Part shown: positions 15,147 through 24,196 of the stretch, one piece after another
Position numbering within the stretch: position 1 is the stretch's first letter
Layout of the letters: every line of letters starts with the position of its first letter
DNA from: Clostridium minihomine
GTDB lineage: Bacteria > Bacillota > Clostridia > Oscillospirales > Acutalibacteraceae
Direction: 5' to 3'
Length of the DNA stretch: 64,000 nucleotides
Assembly: GCF_900240385.1 (NCBI RefSeq)
Contig: NZ_OEQH01000001.1
Span: forward strand, 248,001-312,000
Notes under the pieces: generated by a model
Seen by the model: only the letters and a program-made list of their open reading frames with translations
Database searches by the model: none
What the model was told of the DNA's origin: nothing
Made by a program: the position numbers and the translations under genes

Positions 15147-15464
15147 CCTTAATAATGAATTTGATTGTATGCCGAAAGGCGCAATTGAATCCGTAAAGGT
15201 TTCGTCAATAATTCTTCTGATTCGTGCGAAGGCTGCGCTATCAGAAATGCTTAATTCTCGGCGCACGGCAGACATATCTTTTTTCAGGATTACTTCATTC
15301 GCAAAAGCGGTGGCAAGCTCTAGTATTTTTCCCCTCCAGATATGCAAAGGCAGCACTGCTGCTAACATACGAGGTGATGCACTGGACTGGAAATCAGGCG
15401 CAGCGATGCCTTCCTGAATCCTGTTATATCCTGAAATGATTGCGGCAGAACGAAACTGTTTCAT
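15129..15464 (-). CDS. Doubtful hypothetical ORF
   Basis: A 111-codon frame with no recognised motif and no ribosome site before its ATG. It lies between the convergent cyclase gene, whose last bases it overlaps, and a bidirectional terminator immediately upstream of its start. It would need a promoter of its own in about 30 bases. Probably not a gene; possibly the remnant of one. Confidence 0.22.
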   Translation of the reverse strand: MKQFRSAAIISGYNRIQEGIAAPDFQSSASPRMLAAVLPLHIWRGKILELATAFANEVILKKDMSAVRRELSISDSAAFARIRRIIDETFTDSIAPFGIQSNSLLRSNDLC

Positions 15465-15494
15465 TTACAGAAAGAAATTACAATAAAAAAAGAA

Positions 15495-15522
15495 AAACAG
15501 TCCGGTTAACTGGACTGTTTTT
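15495..15522. terminator. Bidirectional rho-independent terminator
   Basis: AAACAGTCC (15495-15503) pairs with GGACTGTTT (15512-15520), with A-rich and T-rich flanks on the two sides. It can end transcripts from the cyclase operon (plus) and the membrane protein at 15550-16752 (minus). Confidence 0.87.
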
Positions 15523-15549
15523 CATGTAATTTAGAAATTCAGAATTCTG

Positions 15550-16752
15550 TTATTCCGATGTTAATAATTTTTGATGAAGAAAGCTATCTAAAATAACATA
15601 CAAACCGATCAGCGCACCCAATGTGCCGAACACTACTCCGGCAAGGGCGTTGGCAAAACGGTTATCCCCTTCTGAAGCAAATGACAGAATGGCTGTTTGC
15701 GTCAATACAAAGCAAATAAGTGTGGACGAAAAGCTGATGGCTCTTAACGCTTTGGCTTCTAAAGCTTTGCTTTTGCGCAGGCGCAGCAAATCACGAAGAT
15801 TGATGCCGAATTCAACAAAGGTGTAAAGGGCAATCACAAGCGCAATGTGCATGGAATAGATACCTGTGCTGCCACCGAAAAACAGGCGAATCGAATACAA
15901 TACATAGCAAATACCAGCGGCAGATACAATGATTCCCACATAGCGATAGCTGGTTATCTGCTGTGCTCTGCTTTGGGTATGCATTCGGACGGCAATCAAC
16001 CGGGCGGTTCCCATGCCGACACTGTACAGAGCATTCACGAACATGAAAAAAGACAAGGAAAGAATGCTGAGAAGTGATTTTACAGCCACAAGAAAAGCGT
16101 CTTTTAAAATAGTGATTCGTGCAAAAATAAGCTTTTTGCTTTTGATAAAATCAGAGGTTGTTTTAAGGCTGTCTTTTGTGCTTTGGTATCCGCAAAATGA
16201 AATCAAAATGGCATGAACGGCCAGAAGAAAGGCCAGGCTTCCAAAACAGATCACTGAAATACCGCTAAATATGTTGCGTTCGCCTGTTTCGGTTACTTTT
16301 AAAATAAGTACGACAATCAAAGAAAATGGGGCTGACAGTGATGCCGTGAGAGTCGATTTTAATAATCTTCCTGCGGGAGAATTGTTTTTCCGCAATAGAA
16401 TCAGCTGATAGGACAGACACACAGCCAGAACCCCGGAAAGTACAATGATGAAATATTCTGCTGCCCTCGAGATGGTTTCAACGGGCTGAAACAGAATCCA
16501 AATGCCCGCCGTGAGAATTCCCGCTGCGGGAAGCAACAGAAAAAATCCAATCGGTTTTCCAAATTTTCTTTGCCTGTTTTCCTGTTTTTCTAACAGAAGC
16601 GTGAGCCAAAGCTGGGTCAGCCAAAAGAGAGCCGCACAGATGGCACAGGACATTGCGAAGAAAGAGCCGCTTTGATATCCCAAAACAAAAATAAAGCTAA
16701 TCAGTCCAAGATAAGTCCAAAAGAAACATTGGCTTGTTACAGCATGCTTCAT
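15550..16752 (-). CDS. Polytopic membrane protein of unknown function
   Basis: A 400-residue very hydrophobic protein with about ten to eleven membrane segments spread evenly along its length and short loops. I recognise no transporter signature. The ATG at 16752 has GGAGGTGG 3-4 bases upstream and is preferred over an ATG 54 bases further up, which would add a basic, non-hydrophobic leader. It is monocistronic, ending at a bidirectional terminator. Confidence 0.8.
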   Translation of the reverse strand: MKHAVTSQCFFWTYLGLISFIFVLGYQSGSFFAMSCAICAALFWLTQLWLTLLLEKQENRQRKFGKPIGFFLLLPAAGILTAGIWILFQPVETISRAAEYFIIVLSGVLAVCLSYQLILLRKNNSPAGRLLKSTLTASLSAPFSLIVVLILKVTETGERNIFSGISVICFGSLAFLLAVHAILISFCGYQSTKDSLKTTSDFIKSKKLIFARITILKDAFLVAVKSLLSILSLSFFMFVNALYSVGMGTARLIAVRMHTQSRAQQITSYRYVGIIVSAAGICYVLYSIRLFFGGSTGIYSMHIALVIALYTFVEFGINLRDLLRLRKSKALEAKALRAISFSSTLICFVLTQTAILSFASEGDNRFANALAGVVFGTLGALIGLYVILDSFLHQKLLTSE

Positions 16753-17531
16753 GGTACCACCTCCAATCCTGCGGGAGCGGTTCATTGGGAATGATCTTAT
16801 TGCCATAAATGTGCGGCCATTCCTCTTTCTTGTTTTGAACCGTTAAAGTTTCTTCCGTTTTTTCACTCATTTATAGACAGGCGCCAACCCCAGGTCGTTT
16901 CCCTTACTGAAACGGAAACTTTCCTCTTTCAGTATCGGTTCAACAGCGCAAAATGGTACAATTCTGCGGTTGGCTAAGAATCGAATCTCCATTTGTTTGT
17001 ATAGGTGCATGCATACATCATATGGTTTTTTCGGCAGACTTATCTCTTAATTTCTGATAACGCACTATTCCCCACAAAGCAAATAATCTTACAAACTCAA
17101 ATGGAGTGAAAAAATGGTTCTGTGCACCATGAGCTGAATTTCTTAAGCAATATGCCAGCGGCATGGCCGCCGGAAGAATCCGCGCATATCGGTTTATTAC
17201 TTTTATTTCTACTATTTTGAGATCTAGAAGCATATGTTTTGATTGAATCTTTCTGTGTGGGTTTCTGAATCTCCTTTTATTTTACTGAATTAAAATTTTA
17301 AGGAACCCAAGTGAAAGTTAATCATATGATACAACAAACTATCCATAAAGAAAAGTGCCAGAGATTTTGCTTTTATTGTTGGTTTGATTGGAAAAGGGGA
17401 TCACCAGCGATTTGGAATTCTGTTTCGGCAATGGAAGATTGTGGATTTGTTCGGACTGATAAAAAGAAGCGATTGCATGAAAAGTTATGATGTTTTGCGA
17501 AGAAAAAAGTCGAAAAGTTAGAAAAACGCAT
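16753..17531. other. Long intergenic region without a convincing gene
   Basis: The region has only short open frames lacking ribosome sites. A nested hairpin, ACTGAAA (16906-16912) with TTTCAGT (16927-16933) enclosing GGAAA/TTTCC, lies about 150 bases upstream of the membrane protein gene and could belong to its 5' region. I see nothing else until the glycine riboswitch promoter. Confidence 0.5.
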
Positions 17532-17560
17532 TTGACTTTACTGAAATCGCGTGATATTAT
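17532..17560 (+). promoter_or_regulatory. Promoter of the glycine riboswitch
   Basis: TTGACT (17532-17537) and TATTAT (17555-17560) with a 17-bp spacer, about 30 bases before the first aptamer. Confidence 0.72.
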
Positions 17561-17589
17561 AAATCGACAACTGAATACTTACAAGTGAA

Positions 17590-17757
17590 GTTCGTAGGAA
17601 AACGGCGGCTGCCTACCGAAGGAGTAACACTCTCAGGTGCCTGAATTCAGGCGAGGACTATGAATGGATGTAACTCTGGAGAATCCCATTTTTGGGTGCC
17701 GAAGGTGTAAGGCATGAACGATTCATGCTAATCTCTCAGGCAAAAGGACAGAGAACC
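17590..17757 (+). promoter_or_regulatory. Tandem glycine riboswitch
   Basis: Two aptamers in series. The first contains ACCGAAGGAGTAA, CTCTCAGG, a GCCTGAATTCAGGC hairpin arm and the AGGAC core, closing with CTCTGGAGA. The second contains GGGTGCCGAAGGTGTAA, a GGCATGAACGATTCATGC arm and CTCTCAGGCAAAAGGACAG. These are the conserved glycine riboswitch cores. Two possible terminator hairpins follow and the regulated gene is an alanine/glycine-type sodium symporter, so glycine probably controls its own transport. Confidence 0.92.
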
Positions 17758-17761
17758 CGTT

Positions 17762-17829
17762 ACCCAGGCGTTTTGGGTCTTTTTGTGTATTTCCAGAGTC
17801 AAACCATAATTTTATGGTTTGACTTTTTT
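17762..17829 (+). terminator. Expression platform of the glycine riboswitch: two terminator hairpins
   Basis: A short stem, ACCCA (17762-17766) with TGGGT (17774-17778), is followed by CTTTTT. A much stronger stem, AGTCAAACCAT (17797-17807) with ATGGTTTGACT (17814-17824), is followed by six Ts. The second is the better candidate for the regulated terminator. Which one the aptamer controls, and in which direction, cannot be settled by eye. Confidence 0.78.
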
Positions 17830-17914
17830 GTTTGTCAAAAAAGAGGGGAAAGAAAGCAATTTTGGTAATTGCAACAACAGCTTATGCGCAAATTTTTAGG
17901 AGGAGTCATTTATT

Positions 17915-19306
17915 ATGGAGTGGTTTTCAGATTTAGTCGTCAGCATCAATGCAGTGTTATGGGATGTGTTTTTAATCCTTTTATTATGCGGTGTTGGTAT
18001 TTATTTTACGATTCTGACCAAAGGAATTCAGTTTCGCAAATTCAAACAGAGCTTTAAATCAACATTCGGTTCCATTACGTTTCGAGGAAAGTCCGCAAGT
18101 GATCAAGAGGGAATGACGTCGTTTCAGTCCTTGATGACTTCGGTGGCGGCGCAAATCGGAACCGGAAATCTGGCAGGTGTGGCCACAGCAATGGTTTCAG
18201 GCGGCCCGGGCGCCGTGTTCTGGATGTGGGTGAGTGCTATTTTAGGCATGGCAACCATTTATGCGGAAGCCACGCTTGCCCAGCGTTATAAAACAACTGA
18301 AAATGGGGAACTGGTCGGCGGGCCGGCCTATTACATTCGTGCGGCCATCAAAGGCCCTGTGGGAAAAGTAGTTGCGGCTATTTTTGCCTTTTTAATTATT
18401 ATCGCCTTGGGCTTCATGGGGAATATGGTGCAGGCGAACTCAGTGGGCGGAGCTATGGAAGCAGCCTTCGGGATTCCTTCGGAATATATTGGAATCGCTT
18501 TGGCACTGATTTCTTTGTTGGTTTTTCTGGGCGGTGTAAAACGGATTGTTGCGGTGGCGGAAAAGGTGGTTCCGTTTATGGCAATTTTCTTTACCATAGC
18601 GTCGTTAATCGTGATAGCGGTAAACTTCAAAAACATTATTCCTGCTTTTGAGGCTATTTTTGTGGGTGCATTTAATCCGGATGCTGTGCTGGGCGGTGTG
18701 TTGGGTGTCAGCGTGCAGCAGGCTATCCGGTTCGGTGTTGCCCGTGGACTGTTTACTCATGAGGCCGGTATGGGTTCCACACCCCATGCGCATGCTTTGG
18801 CACGCGTGAAAGATCCCTGCGAGCAGGGCCTGGTTGCCATGATGGGCGTTTTTATTGATACCATTGTTTTGCTGCCCTTAACCGTTCTGGCCATTTTAAC
18901 GACCGGTGTGTTGGGTACTGCAGATGCAACAGGCGAGTTTGTCACCGGAATTCAACTGACACAATCGGCTTTTGCTCAGGTGTTCGGCCAGTTCGGTTAC
19001 GTCATTATTGCCATTTGTGTGCTGTTCTTTGCTTTTGCAACGATTATGGGCTGGTACTTTTTTGGCCTTTCTAATATCAAATATCTTTTTGGGAAAAAAG
19101 CGGTTCCTGTGTATGCCATATTGGTTTCGGCTTTTGTAGGAATCGGCTGTGCTTTGAAGGTAGACTTGGTCTGGAACTTGGCAGATTTATTTAACGGATT
19201 AATGGTTATTCCCAACATTTTGGCGTTAATTATTCTTGGGGGAGTGGTTGTCAGGCTCACCAAGAACTGGGAGGACGGAAAGTCCAATGGCTTTGATATC
19301 GAGTAA
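17915..19306 (+). CDS. Sodium:alanine/glycine symporter (AgcS family)
   Basis: A 463-residue transporter of the alanine-or-glycine:cation symporter family. The signature GTGNLAGVATAMVSGGPGAVFWMWVSA appears near residues 85-115 in shortened form (GTGNLAGVATA), and later blocks ARGLFTHEAGMGSTPHAHA and GVFIDTIVLLPLTV are typical. About ten to eleven membrane segments. It imports alanine or glycine with Na+. AGGAGGA lies upstream of the ATG. The tandem glycine riboswitch immediately upstream links it to glycine supply. It is monocistronic with a strong terminator. Confidence 0.95.
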   Translation: MEWFSDLVVSINAVLWDVFLILLLCGVGIYFTILTKGIQFRKFKQSFKSTFGSITFRGKSASDQEGMTSFQSLMTSVAAQIGTGNLAGVATAMVSGGPGAVFWMWVSAILGMATIYAEATLAQRYKTTENGELVGGPAYYIRAAIKGPVGKVVAAIFAFLIIIALGFMGNMVQANSVGGAMEAAFGIPSEYIGIALALISLLVFLGGVKRIVAVAEKVVPFMAIFFTIASLIVIAVNFKNIIPAFEAIFVGAFNPDAVLGGVLGVSVQQAIRFGVARGLFTHEAGMGSTPHAHALARVKDPCEQGLVAMMGVFIDTIVLLPLTVLAILTTGVLGTADATGEFVTGIQLTQSAFAQVFGQFGYVIIAICVLFFAFATIMGWYFFGLSNIKYLFGKKAVPVYAILVSAFVGIGCALKVDLVWNLADLFNGLMVIPNILALIILGGVVVRLTKNWEDGKSNGFDIE

Positions 19307-19430
19307 TTCCTTTGTCGGGGCTACATGAATCGATTATGGGAAGCGATTTTTAGCAAATGTCCTGCATCATTATATTTTAATTCTATGGGTCACTGGATTC
19401 AGAATTATCGCATCGATTGGGTAGAAATGA

Positions 19431-19474
19431 AAAGACCCTGCATAAACCAAATGTTTATGCAGGGTCTTTCTTCG
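19431..19474. terminator. Strong bidirectional terminator
   Basis: The 17-base arms at 19431-19447 and 19453-19469 pair perfectly (AAAGACCCTGCATAAAC on the left) around CAAAT. It separates the symporter from the convergent TraX gene. Confidence 0.92.
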
Positions 19475-19557
19475 TAAAAACTGCGGTTTTTAAAACGGCA
19501 TGGCCGGTGATTCAAAATAAATGGCAGCAGCTTTTTTGAAATTTTTCTTTTGGACAA

Positions 19558-20352
19558 TCAATGCAAATAATAAGAAATCAGATAAAACAGGTAGATGTGC
19601 GCCGGGTAAAAGAGATAAAAGAAATACTTGTGAAACGTACTCTTTTTGCCGGGCTTTTGGTTATAAAGAAGAATCGGAATCGCCGCAAAACCCATTATCC
19701 ATTGAATACCATTGCCGGCAAAGAAGGAGTATACGGCCACAATTTCAAGTGCCAGAACTTGCAGCCATCTGTTTTTTCGCAGCAGGTAGAATGCCACGGC
19801 CAGCAGAATAAATACGAATCCACCTTCCACAGTAACGAAAGTGGGAACCAGAATCATGAAAATCTGGAACAAGGTGATATTGATGTTAATCAATGCAAAT
19901 AGCAATAGGCCTAAAGCAAAAGGAATTATCAGACCCAAAATGCTCAACACAATTTGCATGGCTTTTCGCTGTTTGATTCCGTTGCGCAAAGAATCTACAA
20001 TCCACATGTAATATACACATAAAAACAGGGTGCCGAAAATGCTGTTCATCAGCATGACATCTTCTAAAGGAAATTGCTTTTGAATTGCCATGGATGCAAT
20101 TCCCATAAACCAAAATCCGATCAGCAGGCGCAGCATATATTTTTTTCGGTTTTTTGTGTAATAAAAACCTTCTGATGCCATAAAAAGAAAGATTGGAGCC
20201 ACAACTCGGCCCAACATGGTAAACCACATGGGTGCCCCAAACATATAAAACATTTGGTGCAGATGATCGAAGACCATAAGGATAATACCAATTAGCTTCA
20301 GTACATTGCTGTTTAGGCATTGATACGATTTTGCTTGTAATTTTTCTCCCAT
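19558..20352 (-). CDS. TraX-family membrane protein
   Basis: A 264-residue polytopic protein (about eight segments) with the TraX features: LKLIGIILMVFDHLHQMF near the N-terminus, a GRVVAPIFLFMASEGFYYTKNRKKY block, and a C-terminal FYLFYPAHIYLFYLI. TraX of F plasmid acetylates pilin, but chromosomal Firmicutes members are stand-alone acyltransferase-like proteins of unknown role. The ATG at 20352 is chosen; a TTG 6 bases upstream is equally compatible with the GAGGGA site. No pilin or conjugation gene is nearby. Confidence 0.85.
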   Translation of the reverse strand: MGEKLQAKSYQCLNSNVLKLIGIILMVFDHLHQMFYMFGAPMWFTMLGRVVAPIFLFMASEGFYYTKNRKKYMLRLLIGFWFMGIASMAIQKQFPLEDVMLMNSIFGTLFLCVYYMWIVDSLRNGIKQRKAMQIVLSILGLIIPFALGLLLFALININITLFQIFMILVPTFVTVEGGFVFILLAVAFYLLRKNRWLQVLALEIVAVYSFFAGNGIQWIMGFAAIPILLYNQKPGKKSTFHKYFFYLFYPAHIYLFYLISYYLH

Positions 20353-20877
20353 ACTCAATATTTCCCTCTCTTATCTTTTTTGATGGAATAAAACGATTTT
20401 TCATTCCAATTTTAAATTTGTTTTCTTCAGCGTATCTATCATAACGGATTAGAGCTCAATGCACCATAAAGAAACCATTACGTTAGACTTACAAAAATGT
20501 AAGCCGCCTAAAAAGGAATGAGCAGATTGAATTAGAGTCTACATTTTTTATTTTTTAAAATGATAAAATGGAATGTTATTTTAAAAAACAGAGGATACGA
20601 AAAGTATGTGCAAACAAAAAGGAAGAAGGTATTGAAAGATCTTTGCAGGGCTACCCTGTTGCACTTTTTGGGAAATCCCTTATAATACAATTAGAATTTT
20701 TCAGAATACAACACAAGCAAAATGAGATTTGACTTTTATAGAGCAATTTTTATCGAATGAAACTGACAGTCTGGTGCTGTTTACGGCGATTTTAAATGAG
20801 TGATATGGATAAAAATCGATGAATGGTATGAGGCAACGGGACGAGCCTTCGGGCATGATGCGTCAGGAGGAATTTTA
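20353..20877. other. Intergenic region between divergent traX and thpR
   Basis: It contains a small inverted repeat, CTTAC / GTAAG (20489-20504, AAAAAT centre), and AT-rich sequence around 20530-20600. No gene or clear promoter pair stands out. Confidence 0.45.
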
Positions 20878-21399
20878 ATGCGGCTTTTTCTTGCGGTTCA
20901 TTTTGATGAGCAAACCAAACAGTCCATTCTTGAGGTACAGAATCGACTTCGGCAATTGGGTCATGGGAATTTTTCGCAGCCCGAAAATTTTCACCTGACA
21001 TTGGCTTTTTTGGGGGAGGTTCCTGCGGCCAGGATGACGGCTGTGCGCCGCGCGATGGATAATACTTTCGTTAGGCCCATGACTTTAACCTTTGATCGTG
21101 TGGGCTGTTTTCATCGTGATGGCGGAGATATTTGGTGGATTGGGCTTCGGGAAAACAAAGAATTGCTTTCTTTGCAAAAGGAGTTGCTGGCGAATTTGGC
21201 TTCACAGGGATTTTTGCTGGAATCCCGCCGGTTTTCCCCGCACATCACGCTGGCACGCCAGATACACCTGACGGAACAGCCAGATTCAAACTGGTTGTTA
21301 GGGCAATCTTTTTCATCACAGGCAGATGCCATTTCGTTGATGTTATCGCAGCGAGTGAATGGAAAGTTAGTTTATACAGAGCAGTATTGCAGGAAGTGA
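20878..21399 (+). CDS. thpR: RNA 2',3'-cyclic phosphodiesterase ThpR
   Basis: A 173-residue protein of the 2H phosphoesterase fold with both HxTx motifs: HLTLAF at about residues 39-44 and HITLAR near 122. ThpR opens 2',3'-cyclic phosphates to 2'-phosphates and can ligate 2'-5' RNA ends in vitro. The ATG at 20878 is set by a perfect AGGAGG 8 bases upstream; the open frame continues further up without such a site. A GNAT gene follows after 6 bp, suggesting one transcript with it and perhaps yaaA. Confidence 0.94.
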   Translation: MRLFLAVHFDEQTKQSILEVQNRLRQLGHGNFSQPENFHLTLAFLGEVPAARMTAVRRAMDNTFVRPMTLTFDRVGCFHRDGGDIWWIGLRENKELLSLQKELLANLASQGFLLESRRFSPHITLARQIHLTEQPDSNWLLGQSFSSQADAISLMLSQRVNGKLVYTEQYCRK

Positions 21400-21405
21400 G
21401 AAGTT

Positions 21406-22380
21406 ATGGAAATTCAGCAGGTTTTAGAAAACAAAAAAACATATCTAAATCTTTTGCTGCTGGCTGACGAGCAGGAGGATATGATCGATCGATACCTGAA
21501 CCGGGGGGAACTGTTTGTGATGACTGACGGCGGGGAACCCCTTGCCGTGGCCGTAGTCACTGAGGAAGGCGAGGGGATCTGCGAACTGAAAAACCTTGCG
21601 GTATCCCCTGAAAATCAGGGGAAGGGCTATGGAAGACAAATGGTGGACTATCTTGCTCGCCGCTATGGGGTTCTTTTTCATACAATGCTGGTGGGAACGG
21701 GAGATAGCCCGAAAACCTTGCCTTTCTATCACCGGTGCGGATTTCAGGAGAGTCATCGAATCCGGAACTTTTTTACCGATCACTATGATCATCCTATTGT
21801 AGAGGGCGGAGTACAACTCGTTGATATGGTGGTATTAAAACGCCCGTTGTGGGTGATGGAAACACCGCGGTTGGGGTTTCGCCGCCTTTATTTTGGGGAT
21901 CAGAATGCATTGCGCTCCATTTTGGGCGATGAGCAGACAATGTATGCATGGGAATACGGTTTTAGCGATTTTCAAATCAAAGAATGGATTGAAAAATGCC
22001 AGACGCGGTATTCCAACGAAGGGTATGCCTATTTTGCGGCCATTGACAAAGAAAGCGGTGAACTGATTGGTATGATGGGTCCACTGAATGAATCCATTGA
22101 GGGAAACATTCAGCTTGGCATCGGCTATATTGTGGCAAAACGTCATTGGCACAAGGGCTATGCATGCGAAGGGGCAAAAGGGTGGCTGGACTATTGCTTT
22201 GATACCTTGGGGGCAGAGCAAGTGATTGCAGACATCCGCCCAGAGAATACTGCTTCCTGCAAGGTTGCGGAGCGGCTGGGAATGCGTGTGATCGGCCGGC
22301 ATGTAAAAAATGTGGAAGGCAAAGAAATGCCGCATCTGATTTATGCGCTGAACCAAGACAGCCAAAGAGTGGCGGATTAA
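21406..22380 (+). CDS. Tandem GNAT acetyltransferase (two fused domains)
   Basis: A 324-residue protein made of two acetyltransferase domains. Residues ~1-140 form a GNAT with the acetyl-CoA loop VSPENQGKGYGRQMVDYL. Residues ~148-320 form a RimJ/RimL-type GNAT beginning TPRLGFRRLYFGD with the loop KRHWHKGYACEGAKGWLDY and the end ENTASCKVAERLGMRVIG. Each half resembles a complete separate enzyme, so this is a fusion. Substrates are unknown. It follows thpR by 6 bp. Confidence 0.9.
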   Translation: MEIQQVLENKKTYLNLLLLADEQEDMIDRYLNRGELFVMTDGGEPLAVAVVTEEGEGICELKNLAVSPENQGKGYGRQMVDYLARRYGVLFHTMLVGTGDSPKTLPFYHRCGFQESHRIRNFFTDHYDHPIVEGGVQLVDMVVLKRPLWVMETPRLGFRRLYFGDQNALRSILGDEQTMYAWEYGFSDFQIKEWIEKCQTRYSNEGYAYFAAIDKESGELIGMMGPLNESIEGNIQLGIGYIVAKRHWHKGYACEGAKGWLDYCFDTLGAEQVIADIRPENTASCKVAERLGMRVIGRHVKNVEGKEMPHLIYALNQDSQRVAD

Positions 22381-22523
22381 CGATAGAGCCAAAGGTATTT
22401 ATTGGGTTCACAAGAACTTCGTGTTCTTTTCGTTGCCGCAGAACGTCAAAAGGATTAGAAAAGGGTCTGTTGGTTTCCCACATTCTGCACGGATATCCCA
22501 TGGAAACAAAGGAAGGTGATGCA

Positions 22524-23291
22524 GTGAGAATCTTAATTTCTCCCGCAAAGAAAATGAAGATAGATACCGACAGTTTGCCGTATGAGAATTTGCCGCAGTT
22601 TTTAGAAGAAACACAGGCCATTCTGCAATGCCTGCAAGGGATGGATTACGCCGGACTGAAAGCATTGTGGCGTTGCAACGACTCGATTGCCACACTGAAT
22701 TATGAGCGTGTGAAGGCGATGAATTTGCGCCGTGACCTTACCCCGGCTATTTTGGCCTTTGAGGGAATTCAGTATCAGTATATGGCTCCCAGCGTGTTTG
22801 AGGACAAGCAGTTTCTGTATATTCAGAAGCATTTGCGCATTCTTTCTGGATTTTATGGGTTGCTTTGTCCATTTGACGGGGTTACGCCCTATCGGCTAGA
22901 GATGCAGGCAAAGCTGGCGGTAAACGGGGAGCGGGATCTGTATGAATTTTGGGGAGAAAAGCTGGCAAATCAATTGTGTTCTGAAACAGATTTTCTGCTC
23001 AATTTAGCATCGAAGGAATACAGCAAGGCAGTGCTTGCCAGGCTGCCCAAATCCATTCGTTTTCTCACCTGCACCTTTGGGGAACTGAAAGAGGGCAAGG
23101 TCATAGAGAAGGGAACCTTGTGCAAGATGGCTCGCGGCGAGATGGTGCGCTTTTTGGCCGAAAAAAATATAACGAATCCTCAGGACATAAAAAACTTTGA
23201 TCGTTTGGGATATACTTATCGGGAAGATTTTTCAGATTCACAGAATTTTGTCTTTCTCAAAGTAGAAGAGAAAAATGCGGCAAACTGGTAA
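22524..23291 (+). CDS. yaaA: Peroxide stress protein YaaA (DUF328)
   Basis: A 255-residue protein starting with RILISPAKKMK, the N-terminal signature of the YaaA/UPF0246 family, and later containing LAFEGIQYQYM, ILSGFYGLLCPFD, YRLEMQAKL, DFLLNLASKEYSK and KMARGEMVRFL. YaaA limits intracellular iron and DNA damage during peroxide stress in E. coli. The start is a GTG at 22524 with GGAAGGTG 5 bases upstream; an in-frame ATG upstream is not supported. A terminator follows about 170 bases downstream. Confidence 0.94.
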   Translation: MRILISPAKKMKIDTDSLPYENLPQFLEETQAILQCLQGMDYAGLKALWRCNDSIATLNYERVKAMNLRRDLTPAILAFEGIQYQYMAPSVFEDKQFLYIQKHLRILSGFYGLLCPFDGVTPYRLEMQAKLAVNGERDLYEFWGEKLANQLCSETDFLLNLASKEYSKAVLARLPKSIRFLTCTFGELKEGKVIEKGTLCKMARGEMVRFLAEKNITNPQDIKNFDRLGYTYREDFSDSQNFVFLKVEEKNAANW

Positions 23292-23463
23292 GAGGTTACC
23301 TGTTTCACTTATGCCTGATTGATGAAATGGGAATGGTGAAATTAAGAACGCCCGGGGTAAAACCGAACACCAACGCAGCAAAAGTTCTTGCCTATTTTAG
23401 GAACGAATCATTCTTCTGTTTTTTGATGGATTCCAAGCAAACATAATTTTTCAGAGAATACAG

Positions 23464-23507
23464 AACAGGCAATTGGGAAGGGTGGCCCGGTTGCCTGTTT
23501 TTCTTTT
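23464..23507 (+). terminator. Rho-independent terminator
   Basis: AACAGGCAA (23464-23472) pairs with TTGCCTGTT (23491-23499); inner GGG/CCC can extend the stem. A T-rich tract follows. It probably ends the yaaA transcript. Confidence 0.82.
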
Positions 23508-24094
23508 TTGCATTTTTTCTGAATGGCTTTGCCTGATTTTTTATTCTACAGCGTAATATTAAAAAAATTTTTTATTTATTTTTTTGTTTTTATTTCCCTT
23601 TGGGAAGGGCAAGAAAGAATTCATTTTTCAGTATTATGAGTGTTTCGTTTTTCGCAATGGAAAAAATCAGATTTTTCGCGCTCTTCCTGTGAACTGTTCC
23701 TTTTAAAGAAACACAGGAAAGTTGTTTTTACATGTTTTACAGCTGCAAAACACGTAAAAATGGAGGATGAAACCCGTGGGTTGTCCCTTGAAAAATCCAG
23801 ATTTGGTGCGGATATCAGGCTGTTTTTTAAGAAAAGGATTCGAGTTTTAATTTAAGAAAAGGGAAGCAAAAGCAAATTCCTTCTAAAATGGAGTTCCAGA
23901 ATTGAGACTTAAAAAATAGCAAGAAATATGTCATCTTTTCGTTCAAAGGGACAACTGTTTGATAGGTTATTTTTCTTGTTTTGGGTGCTTTAAAAAAGAA
24001 TTTTGCACATGATTTCATCCAATAAAAATTCAAAATTTCAAAAAAGATTACGAAAATACACTTTTCTGTGCCGGAACCGCTGAATCCGCATTGA
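23508..24094. other. AT-rich intergenic region
   Basis: About 600 bases without a supported gene. One open frame (23640-23855) begins with GTG without a ribosome site and I reject it. The stretch contains a 36-base imperfect palindrome, described separately, and very A/T-rich sequence around 23530-23600. Confidence 0.5.
23725..23760. repeat. 36-base imperfect palindrome centred on CAGCTG
   Basis: TTTTTAC pairs with GTAAAAA at the ends, TGTTTT with AAAACA inside, and CAGCTG forms the centre, with just two A-C mismatches. It has no T tract, so it is not a terminator. It may be a protein-binding site or a cruciform-prone element. Confidence 0.55.
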
Positions 24095-24102
24095 CATATA
24101 AT
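24076..24102 (+). promoter_or_regulatory. Possible sporulation (sigma-K/E-like) promoter
   Basis: CATATAAT (24095-24102) resembles the -10 of mother-cell sigma factors, with AC 17 bases upstream as in sigma-K promoters. The downstream gene encodes a BclA/C1q-like domain, which is often a spore-surface protein. The match is short and the call tentative. Confidence 0.28.
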
Positions 24103-24196
24103 TAAACAGTGAACGCCGCTATCGTCGTATGAGAAAAGGAGAATTTAGGCGAAAAGCGCGGATCAATCGTATTACAGCGAGACAGGAGAAAAAATC

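Noticed and set aside
21835-22621. Two long minus-strand frames opposite the GNAT and yaaA genes
   Set aside because: Both overlap well-supported genes on the other strand and lack ribosome sites.
23640-23855. 71-codon plus-strand frame in the gap after yaaA
   Set aside because: GTG start without ribosome site, contains the 36-base palindrome, and has no domain.
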